Assembly (NCBI RefSeq): GCF_002775205.1 | Contig: NC_036460.1 | Coordinates: 24,260,751-24,324,750, forward strand | Source: Xiphophorus maculatus | Taxonomy: Eukaryota > Chordata > Actinopteri > Cyprinodontiformes > Poeciliidae | Reading direction: 5' to 3' | DNA length: 64,000 bases | Shown here: in pieces, positions 25,339-37,300 of the stretch | Layout: each line of letters opens with the position of its first letter | Numbering within the stretch: the first letter of the stretch is position 1 | The notes under the pieces: model-generated | Databases searched by the model: none | Seen by the model: only the letters and a program-made list of their open reading frames with translations | Told to the model about the DNA's origin: nothing | Position numbers and translations under genes: made by a program

Positions 25339-28300
25339 ATGGTGGCGGAGATGGCGAGCTGTGGAGCGGCGTGCTACCTGGAAGACGGGTGAGTTTCTCC
25401 CCGCCATCGATTACCAAAGCAAAACAGATAAACGCGGAGGGTCTTTTGTCGCTTTGCGCACAGGAAGTGGGGATCTTTTGTTTTGTTGTCCAGCCGCGGC
25501 TCATCAGTTTGTGTAAAACAGACCAGCAAGCAGAAAACGCAAGTTGCGCTTCCTTGTTGTAATAATAATAATAATAAAATAAAAATAAAAACATGTAAAA
25601 CTGAAAGTAGTTTCAGACATAAAGGGGAAGGAAGTTCTGTCCGTTTGTTGGCGTCTCTGCGGAGCACGCTGTTGTGTTGTTACACTAGTTGGATGAGTCA
25701 CCGACAAAACCGTGTCATTCACGTTGTGCCAAAAAGAAAGTTAAATGATCAGCATAGTTCGCGACTCTTTAATAACACCGGAAAACACGCCAGCTTCATA
25801 TTTACAGTTTGGTATTGTTGTTATTTATTGTATATTTTAGACACTCCAGATGTGTTATAGTAAAAAAAAAACAAAAACAAAAAAAACCAAGTCATCAGTC
25901 ACTTCCTCTATCATTGTTACCCACTTTATGTTATTGTTGTACCAGCAGGTGAGCTGATACTCATGACTCATTCTGCTCAGTGACATACAACACCGCGCAG
26001 GTTCTGTTTGCGCCATCAACTGCATGGAAAAGTCCCCATATGAGCCCTGAGCATCACACCGGCTCAACACTGCGGTGTAATATTAAAAGCAAGTAGCTGC
26101 AAGTTTGAACTGAACAGCATGTATACATTTTCTGGAGAAATTTTAAAACAAAAGGTTTTGGTCCAACTTTTCTAAATGTGATTCATCTACAGTAGAAGCA
26201 GCTGTGGGTTTTGTTGACCCGCGCCTCTGCTTTTAACACTGCTGATCACAGTATGTGAATCAATAGGCTAAAGGCGTTGTTGAGTTTTTAAAAAAATGTT
26301 TTCCCGGATCAGATGGGAAGACGGATGCATCAAACTGCAGCCCTTTCTTTTGGGGTTCCTCAAGGCTATGTTCTTTTTCCGTCTGTGCTGCTTTCTTAGG
26401 CAGCTGAGATTCATAGCTGCTATGGAAAGAAATATCAGATTGACAATCACTTAAGGTTTATTAATATTATGATTTGAGAGCTCACAAAATCAGACACGGC
26501 TGTACAGGTTGAAGTGAACAGATGTGGTTTATATCCGAGGACAGAAAATTAAAGCAAAAAATAAAAGGCGCTCCATTGCGTATCTTTGGGAAAATATTGT
26601 GTGACGATTCACACAAGTTCATAAGCATTAAAAAATAAAGACATCAGATTGATAAAGTGAAAAGACATTAGCCGGTAATAAAAATTCCCACCACATAAAT
26701 GATCTATTTTAATTAAAGGTTGGATGCAATTTTTTTTCCCCACCCAAACTTTGAACATTGGCTTAATAAATGAGGTCAGTGAATGTTGCGTTACAAATTC
26801 ACGTTTCTTTAACGTTTCCTGCAAATCATCGGGATTTAGTCTAATCTGACATGTTGGTTTTATCCATTTCTATGTTTTGCATTTTGCTTTTTTTTTTTTT
26901 GTCTTGCTCTGAAACCGTCTGGGATTCTTGAGAAATGTTATTAAAAGAAACAAAAAAACTTCACAGACCTATAAACAGCAGCAACAACAACACATTTTCA
27001 GTTTAACGCTGATGATTAATTAGAAGCACAGATTTAAGCTTAGTATAAACACTAACCCAATGTTTGTTGGGAAAATATTGGTGGATGTTTATTATTATCA
27101 ATCACAGAAGGCACCGCCTTGTTGTCTATTGCAACTCTAGAGGTAAACCAGCACATGAAATAACAAATGTATTGTCATATAATTTTCAGTGCGTGCAATT
27201 TTTATATTATAAAGGACATTTTCAGTGCAGTAATTGTTGTGAAATGTATTCCAAGTGTTTGAATGTACATTTTACATGCTAAAATCAGCCAGTTGGACAC
27301 ATTTTCTTGGTTAGCAGATATTCACACCTGACACAAATGACACTGCTCGCATAGTGTAGTGAAGGTTGCATAGTGGAGTAAGCACAGATGAGAATGACGA
27401 GAAGTACAAAAAAAATAAAAAAATAGGCATATATCAGAACTGATACCATCACAAATGGTTAGCATTGTGGTGGCACGCTATAGGGATAAAACACGAACAG
27501 GGAAGCTGGTTGACGTTGGATAAAATTGAATACTGCATAATTCTGGCAGAAAACACGTTGAAGGCAACAAAAAGAAAACGTGCGGCTTGAGCCACAATCG
27601 AATGGTTTAGCTCGGTGCTTCTCAATGCTCTGCATGTTTTAGATGTGCCTCTATTCCAGAGCAGCTGATTCAAATGACTGCATGACCATCAAGTGCTACA
27701 GAAGCCTGTTAATCACCCACATATTCAATCCAGGTGTGTGGCGAAAGGGAAACGCCTAAAACATGCAGGGCGGGGAGGCCCGAGGACCGGAATTGAGAAA
27801 CGCTGGTTTAGCTCAAATAGTATTAATGTGTTGTTTGTGGCAGGTTTTGGTAATTGGTTTATAGAGTTCTCCATCCAATCAGGTTGAATTTGAGTCATTT
27901 TTGAAAGAACTTTAAGTTTGTAAGGACAGTAATTTATCGATATAGGGACTGAAAACAAATGCGCGCCATGTATTTCAGATTTTATTTGTAAAATACATTT
28001 AAAATATCTATGTAGGGGTTGGCGAAATGACTGACAAAGTATCACAAGAGTATTTCATATCAGTGTATATTGATAATTATTGATTAGTTTTTTGGTTTTG
28101 AATTTTGTTTTGAAATACTGCCAAAGTGGGGGCATGAACTTTTCCTCACAATTTACTCAATTTTCTCATGAAACTGCTGCTGCACGTTACTCAACAGGTT
28201 GTTGCTAGGTAACCAACGAGTGAATGAGTTGGTGCCACTAACCTTGTTTGTCGGGCCTAGAGAGGTTGAGCGGCTAAAGCATTTCCTCTGCCTACTGTAC

Positions 28301-31300
28301 ATCCCCCAGAATACTGGACCAGACTTCAACGAAATGATCAATATTGTATTGTGATACATATTGTTATTGTTTATTGCCCGTCCCTCTATCTGTTTCTTCT
28401 TCTTTCACATAGTACTTTGTGTCGCGCCATGACACGAAATTCCAATTAAATGCATTATAGATCGTGGCTGTAGCATGATTAAAAAAAAAAAGTGGAAAAG
28501 TTCAAGAGTTGTCAGTAAGACACCACGGTCCAGTGGCAGCTGGTTTGTAATCGAAGACGGCATCTTCGCAGTTTATCATATCTTATCTTAGACGTTGACC
28601 CAGGACGTCAAGCGACAACGACAACCCAAACAAAGGCAACCTGAAACTAATCTGGGTCGGGTTCGCTGTGGAATACTGTGGGGCGAGTTTCTGAAAGGAA
28701 TTAAAGCAGAGCAATCTAAAAACGCACACAGGGTGTTTGCTTGTCTGAAAACATTTAAACAACCCCAAAACCCACATGTCAGAGGAAGCGATCATTGCCA
28801 CGGCAACCAGCTAATGAGCGCCGTGCAGCAGTTGTGGTGTTTCTATTTGGGAAACGACCTTGAGAGAAAGAAAAAAAGAGGGAATGAAAACACAGTTTTT
28901 CCTGGACGTTTGTTGTAAAGAAAAAGGAAGCCGCCGCTCCTTATCAGGATAAACAGCTGCCAGATGACATATTCCTATTTCCTAATTCACCATTTGGCTC
29001 GTGTTTGGGGGAGTTTTAACGTTTTTACGGCCGACAGAGAGAAACAGGAAACAAGACAGATGAAGTGTTTCACCACGCCTCCCTGTGGGTATTTTGCACT
29101 CTGCCTCGTCCTCCTAATAGAAATCAGACATGTTGCCTCTTGTTGAAGCTCGCATTGTATCAGCAGGCTGTCGAGCTGCTCTTCTTAAAAATAATAATAA
29201 TAAAAAAATAAAACCTGTTTGAACCATTAAATAAATCAGACACTTTATGTTTAGATGAGCTATCAGGAGCAGAGAGCATACTCCTTTTACTCTTGTTTAA
29301 AACGTGACCAATATAATACCAATCTAACAAAATCATGTAAGAATACTTATTTGTTTTGACTTTGTTCCACAAGTTTAGGCCTCATACACATACAATCTGA
29401 TAGATATAGAGGGAAAAATTACAGTGACTGTCTGTGAGTCGTTCTATTTTGTCCTCCAAGTCGTGTAGGATAAAAATGTGGCCTGTGTTCCTTCAGGGCC
29501 TGGAGGTTTCGTGTTTTAGTAGCACTGCTGTTCCCTGGAGGCGCGACATAAAAGCAAAGTGTCGTCGTAACGGCGCTGTGCTGCCCAGAGATTCATTCTT
29601 TTCTTTTCTATTTGCTCCGTTTTATGCAGACGATGTGGTTCTGTTGTCTTCAATGGCCCACGGTCAAGTTGTACCCCGATTTCTTACCAATGCATTTCCA
29701 TTTGTTCCCTTTTTACTTCCATTTCATTTGTTTTGTGTCTATTTGAAGCATTACAAAGCCATTTATTTTTGCGTTTTGAACAATTGCGGAGATAAATGAT
29801 CCTAAAAAAAAAAAGCTCAAATCTTACAAAAAGCTTATTTTCGCAGTATATTGTTTTGTAAAAACTTTATAATCAAACCAATTTCTATTTATTTTATTTG
29901 TGATCCATGTTTATACTTATGAAATATGACAAATTGAAACAACCTGGAGTAACTGCCTGCTATTAGATTTTGTTAAATAGTCACATTTCCTCAGTTACGA
30001 GTAGTTTATGAGTAGATTATCCTAAACCAGAGGTGGTGAAAGCAGGTACAAAACATTTCTCCCACAGGTATGAATTGTTGCACCTTAGGAAGGGATGGAT
30101 CTCATACAGATCTGTCCCTTTTTCTAGGTTTTCAAACCTAGAAAAAGTCAAGTAAGAAATGACCAAAACCGGACAGGTACAAAACTGTGAAGGCATTTAA
30201 TAACCAATGTTAATCTATCACTAAGTGTCTTTAAGTCGTCATAAACCCTCTAACTCAAAGTTCATTAGACCCGCCATGTTTATTAAACATGGCGTTGCTG
30301 AAAGTGGTTAGCCCAGGCGTTCACTACAACAGCAGATTTTGCTCCATTTACAATCCATAAAAATTGACCTCAGCACTTAAATTAAGTCGATGTGTGCAAT
30401 TAAACACTCGGCAAAATGATTATTTTCCCCAGTTATGCTTTAATAAGCAGAATAATTTGCTCATTAAAAAAATGTGATGGTTTCATTCACACAGAAGATG
30501 ATATTTTGTTTTCTTATCTGAACTCTTTCTTGGTATTGCTTTTGATAAGTTTAAATTTTCATCCACTAATGTTAGACTTGAAGCTTTCTGGGAAAATTAA
30601 GTTCTTGACATTTCTAAAGTTTCCAAAGGATTTTATTTAACGCTTTCCACAGCTTGATTACTAGGTTCCTGTTTTTCTTACACGTCTCACAATTCTCACT
30701 AATGTTCACTGGCAGAATTTGAGACTAAGATAAACTAAGTCCAGCATCGTCATTATGTTCGTGAGTTTGATCTGTTTGAAATAATTTTGCGTTTATCTTT
30801 TCTGTCCTACAGAGACGGGGAGGTCCCTGCCCTGGTGAACAAAGGTACTCACTTTCGGTCTCTTTATTTTATTGCTGTGAGCTTCTCTGTTTACTTTCAT
30901 TTTGCCGGGAGGCTCATGCGACGCTACATCGTTTATGCGGTCTCTCTTCTCAGTGCTTTTCATATCATTTGCCTGAAAGGGCCGCAGTATGTTTGCAAAG
31001 TCATGTCAACACGTTTGTTTTCAGTGGTGTCACGTATGCTAGCACAAACTAAACCAAGAAGAAAATTACTTCAAATGATCGTGATTGAATCATTAACCAT
31101 TAAATTGTTACATATTTGTTAGTCCAGTTATATTTCAGAAATGGAAGCCTTCTTTTAAAAGATTCTCGTTTACACCCCTGAACATTTTAGCTCGTAAAAC
31201 ACCTTTGTGTAGTTTAATTTTCTTATAATTCCTATAAATAAAAACCTTAGAAGTTTGTTAGATAACTTCGGTGGAAAAAAAAACACCATCATAAGGAACC

Positions 31301-34300
31301 AGGAACCCAGCATACAGGCCAGGGATGAAGTTGTGGAGAAAGTTTAAAGCCGTTAGATTATTAATCATCCCTCAGATCTCTGTTCATGGAAACATGGCAC
31401 GTTTGTATGCTTCTATGTTTCCATGAACACATGGCACACTTTTCACTGCTGGAACTTGATCCTCACCTGAGGTTGCAGAATAACAGACCTGTAACACATC
31501 AGGCACCGAATACCAACTGGTGGTCACGTTTAGCTTCAAATGTTTTTATTTTTATTTTTTGAAGTTTACCTTTTTAAATTTTCACATCAATATCAGCATC
31601 TTTCTCAAGAAGTCAAAAAAATCTACACATTCTTCCAGTGCTGTAACCAGTTTGCATGCGGGTTCATCTATACAAACGCCTGCGTTCATGCAAATACTTT
31701 ATGCATCTGCAGCTGGGAGATAAACTATCTTCCCTACAGCAAACATCTTTGTTAACGTTTGGTTTTTAAATGTAAGTCTCCTTCCCTGCCTGAGATCATG
31801 GTCGCTCTGAGAAAGACTTTCCACTCTACACTGCGTTTGTGTTTTTTGTATCTCTGTCCTTTACGGCTTTACGTAAAGCTTTACGACTTCTGAACAATGA
31901 TCTGACTATAAAACTTCATAAACCATTAGTTTTCTTTCTGTTAATTGTGCTTCCCTATCTCCCTGAAATAAGTCTGACCATTGTCTTGGCGGTTTATGAC
32001 AAAGGCCTTTCATATCTGATTATTCATATCAGCACCCAGCTCTAGAAAGTTGTTTACCGACTGTGTGGCCTCTCCAAATCCCGCCTCGCAGGTTTACAGG
32101 CAACCTGTTTGTTCTCATCACTGAACTTCCAGACTCTGTCATCTTTGTCAACATGGACAAAGGCTTAGCAATTTCAACATCTAATAAAAGTACAGCACAA
32201 CTTTGCAATTTTGTGTTGTTAAAGTGTAAAATAGCACGTTGACTGATGAGAATTTTCATATTATCATTACATTCTTTTTCAGTTTTCATTCAACTCCAGA
32301 CAAAGTTCATATGAAAGAACAAAATGACTTGAATCATTGATTCTTAACATTTTGCCCCTCTAACACAAAATCTCTGGGTAAAAGGGAAATGTTTAATTTT
32401 TTATTTGACTTTTTTTTTTTCTTTCTTTTTTTTGCAACAAAAGAGCTGAACGTATAATATGATATGATGAGAAGATGGATGGAGCTACTGGAAGAAAGTT
32501 AATTATAGGCTGCAAAGACTTGAAACTGGAGTGGAGGTTCTTTTCCCAGCAGGATGACAATGAATGAATTTCATATCAAAGCATAATCGTATCTCACCGA
32601 CTCTGTCAAATCCAATTTAGACTCCGTCTCAACACCTGCGAATGAATGTTTGAATACATTTTTAAGCCGTCTGACTGATCTGGAGCAATTTAAAATGACC
32701 CGACATTTCAGTCTACAAGTGCACAATCGCACTTATCAGGATTATTCTAGGTTGGGCAATAAATCAATAACAATATATTTTATGATAGACGCATGATCAA
32801 TGTCGCTCCGATTCGGAAACGCATAGCATTCTGGGGGATGTAGGCAGAGGAATGGCTTCAGTTGCTCATCCTTTCATGGCGAGCTAAGCAAAGCTGGCAG
32901 CATCAACTAACTCACTCTTTGGTTACCTAGCAACAATCTGTTGAATGACTTGGGCAGCAGCAGTTTCATGTTCTGCCGTTGTGCCTCATAACTGCTTGAA
33001 AATAAAACGCACCATGGAGTGGAAGAAGAAAATAAGTAGAAACTGTAGATGGAAGAGGAAATGTTACGTCACCAGTTTGACAATATTTGAAGCAAACAGC
33101 TAAATTTGCTGTTTGCAAATCATTTGATTTGTTTAAAATCAAATGATATAAAACATCTATACCGTGATGCGTTTTTCAGTCATCGTAATTTCCCCTCCAA
33201 CTTCACAATTATGTGCTCATTTCTGTTCTATTAGACAAAATACAAATAAAACACAGTGACATTTGTAGTTTTGAAAAGGTTCAAGGGGCACTGCAGTCAC
33301 ACAGACGAGTTTCTCCTTTTTTCTTTTTTTTATTGTGATGTGTACTATGATGCTTTGACCAGCAGATGGCAGGCCACGTCCACACATTTGCAGCTTTGTC
33401 AAACTGCACAGTTGTACATGCAAGCATGCATTCTTAAGTGCACGTACGGCAACCACTCGGCTTGTTTGTTTTAACGGAGAAGAAAGAGACGGTCGGGTTA
33501 CAAAGAGGGATGGTTTCATGCGGAACCCGGGACCTACGAGGCATACGAGGACGGGAGGAAGGAAAGAGGGTGTGGGAGAGGTGAAGCAGGGAGGTTGATG
33601 AAGGTGGCGCACTGATGGCAGCATCTGCTTGTTAATTCAAAGATAAAACTCTATGGGCTGAAGAAGAGGATGGTGCTCCATCCGTTAGACAGCGAGGCAC
33701 TCAACCAGATGGCACTAACTGCTGGAACAGAGACTCCTCCGGACCCATCAATAAATATGTGCCAGCATGTTAATTCTCGGCACTTTGACATGCCTCTCCA
33801 CACAGTTCATTTGTGGTTAACGCTGCATATATAAAAGGTGATGATGTCATTTAGCCATGCATAGGGTTTTTTTTTTTTTGGTTTTTTTTTTAAGAGGGCG
33901 AAAATAAAACTCTTACGAAGGCTCTTTGACGAAGTCTCTCTGGGGCTGCACCTGTTGCGGCTTTTTTTTTTTTTTTTAGAAAAATTTCTTCTTAGTGTAG
34001 TTTTGTCAGAAAACTGTTTCGCAGCAACAAGAGTCAATCAATCAATCAATCAAATTTTATTTGTATAGCACATTTCAGCAGCAAGACATTTCAAAGTGCT
34101 TTACATCATTACAAACACAGAAACACAATGCAATATAGAATCAATAATCAAAACAAAGCATTAAGTCAAGTTCCATCCATAAATTTGTAATTGATTACAT
34201 TTCAAATACAATTCTAAAGAGGTGGGTTTTTAGTTGAGATTTAAAAGAAGTCAGTGTTTCAGCTGTTTTACAGTTTTCTGGAAGTTTGTTCCAAATTTGT

Positions 34301-37300
34301 GGTGCATAGAAGCTGAAAGCTGCTTCTCCTCGTTTGGTTCTGGTTCTGGGGATGCAGAGCAGAACCAGAACCGGAAGACCTGAGAGGTCTGGAAGGTTCA
34401 TACAACAACAACAGATCTTTAATGTATTGTGGTGCTAAGCCGTTCAGTGATTTATAAACTAACAACAGTATTTTAAAGTCTATTCTTTGAGCTACAGGGA
34501 GCCAGTGGAGGGACTTTAAAACTGGTGTTATGTGCTCCATCTTCCTGGTTTTAGTGAGAACGCCAGCAGCAGCATTCTGGATCAGCTGCAGCTGTTTAAT
34601 TGATTTGTTGGACAGACCTGTGAAGACGCTGTTGCAATAATCAATACGACTGAAGATGAATGCATGGATGAGTTTCTCTAGATCTGGCTGAGACATTAGT
34701 CCTTTAATCCTGGAAATGTTCTTCAGGTGATAGAAGGCCGATAGAGTCCTGAAACATTTGAGCAGCTGAGGTGTTTGCAGCTTTGAACAGACTTCGGTTT
34801 GTGAGAAAGTAGAAGAGGGATTAATTCACACATCCTGCTCCGTTTAGTACAAACGCCAATTTAAAATTGTGTACGTATGTACAACTGTAAAAGGCCTCAG
34901 TGAAAACATGTTTATATATTTTAAACTCTTCGGTGCAGAAACTGGTTGAAAATTGATCTGTTATTGTAGTCTATGGTTGGTTGTCTATGTTGGTCATCAA
35001 AAAGACACAACCAAATCTGTCAGATGACTTTATTACCCTGTGAATGTAACTCAGAAACAGTCCAAATAGTTAGAATTTTTCTTTTCTTTATTTCATTTCT
35101 TCTCAAATAGTTTCTGTTTCCGTTTCAGAGTAGGGAAGGAAAGCCCACTTTTGACCCGTTTTTGAAACCTATTTTGCACATAAGTTTGCGGTGCATTTTT
35201 ATCCCAAAGAAAAAGATTTTAAACTTCAAATATATCACAAACAAGATATTAACATATATGTAAAACCCTGACAGAAACCTTACATTGTAGCAGAAAGACT
35301 TTCAGAAAATGAGCAGCCGAGTACATTTTTGCGAGATGATGCAAATGTTTTTACACAACAAATAAATAACACAAAACGTGTGAATGTAAAAAGAAAACAA
35401 TCAAACCTTTTTAAAATGTTGCTTTTCTTTCCAAGTTGAATGTAATTGCAAGGTTATAGACATGTCATGATCGCTCAAGATTAATATTTTATTAAAATAT
35501 GAAGGTTTGGCACTAGTTAAATAAGGATAAAGCAGTTTTAACCGATTTGTTGTTTGCAGATAACCTGTCAGAGGGCGACAGCAGCAGTTCAGGTGAGCAG
35601 TCGGCTTTTAGTTTGAAGTTTTAAACCTTTGACTGTGGTAAACCTTTTTTTTTGTCTTTTGTTTGACCTGTCTGTAACAGAGGCTTCAGGGGCGTCCACT
35701 GAGGAGAGCTCAGATGAGGAAGATGAAGAAAATGATGACGAGCAGGAAACTTCTGGTGAGACGCTTTTCATCGTTCACTTAGATCGTCTGTCTCTATAGT
35801 AATACTCTGTCAAATTAGGAGGCACAATGATAATACAAAGTTTGAGAAGAAATGGTAGGAAAAGACACGTGCTTCGTTAGGCATAAGAAAATAGACAAAT
35901 GCATGATGCAAGAGTAAGTGTCAAGGCGTTGTACGTTGTTAGTTTTAAAATAAAAAAAAAAAGAAAAAGTGGTAAAACTAAAATAACAGCCCTGAAACCA
36001 ACGAGTTTTAACTTCCTCCAAATTAGTCATCCTTCCAGGAACAAATGCAAAAAACTCCAAATCTATATTTCAGAGATGCTGAGAAGCTGAGCTGTTTTTA
36101 TTTTTTTTGACCTTTTAGAAAGCTAGACAGACTCTCCCCTCGACTGCTTTTTGGTTTTTTAAAAACAATCCATGAACTTCTCACACTGACCTCAAAACCC
36201 AAATGAAAGGAGAACACAGACGGCTACTCTGAAGATGAACAATTGTGTGAAAATTGAACTGGAAACCACAAGACGGCGTGTTGCTTTGAAGCATTTAAAA
36301 TACAAATCAAATATTTCTTACATCTGTTTTTACATACAAACTGTCTATATGACCTTTGACCCTTTTGAGTGGCCATTGAATGTACAATGCCTCCTTATTT
36401 AAGTGCTTGCGAAGACCTTCGCTCTTATGTCTGCAGAACTGGCATTTTTGAAACGCGTACAACTTCTTAAAGGGACAGTAATAATCCTGATGATGATGAT
36501 TGTGGAGCTTTGATGAAGAGGACTTTGAGACCAACTATAGCAAATTGGATAACTACTTTACTTGTAAATTCAGTCTCTTTTGACTAAATCTTTCCAGTAA
36601 CTTCCTATGGTTTGAACTGTAATGTAATATATAATGGCCTGTTTCATAATGCAAAACATATTTTATTAGATTAAGGGTGGACTGGGCCGACCACTCCGTA
36701 ACGTTAACCTTGTTCCTAATCTTTCTGGTTTTGGTTTCTTTCTTAAAGCTTTTGGGATCATTTGAATACACAGTTTTTTTTCCCCTGTGCTACTTTAAGG
36801 TTTATCCGATCCACTTTTCTGATCCAGTCTTCTGAAAAATGTCTGCAACGACACATTTTACTCATATTTTGCATAGATAAGAGCCACCTGTTTGTTCAAA
36901 ATATAGTAAATGTCGTCACTGATTGAACCCCGCACTAATATTTGAATTAATCATGCACAGAATCATCATCAAATCTGGTGGGTTTCTATTACTCTGCTAC
37001 CCCAACTAGTAAATTATTTTCTATGTAGAAATTACATCTTTACTAAAAACTCTGATTTGATCTGGTTCGTGAATTAAACTGCTATATTTTTAAAATAATC
37101 ATATAAACTAGAATTGCATTTCTTAGTATCTTTTTCATCCTGTGTGACCTTTTTTTTTTATTGCATTCCAACTTTCATCAGAAGGGGGCGCTGAAGACGA
37201 TGAAAAGGGAGAAGGTAAGACTTTCACTCCATGTAAACAATGCAAGATTTATGTTGTGCCTGGAATTATTGTGAACAATTTTGCATTTATCTGCGTTTTT

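Larger units (their letters stand above)
25389..30812 (+). other. Gene A intron 1
   Basis: A 5.4-kb intron. Contains an AAT microsatellite (25560-25578), an L2-type RT relic, a hAT-like short element and one arm of a dispersed inverted pair (all listed separately), plus a faint reverse-transcriptase box near 29620. The remainder shows nothing recognisable. Confidence 0.6.
30845..35559 (+). other. Gene A intron 2
   Basis: A 4.7-kb intron. It holds a hairpin (31381-31429), the second arm of the dispersed inverted pair, two small palindromes near 33092-33147, and an L2-type LINE fragment (34033-34780). Otherwise AT-rich and unremarkable. Confidence 0.6.

Noticed and set aside
35589-35771. Minus-strand Ser-rich frame
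   Set aside because: Complement of the acidic GA-rich exons 3-4 of gene A.
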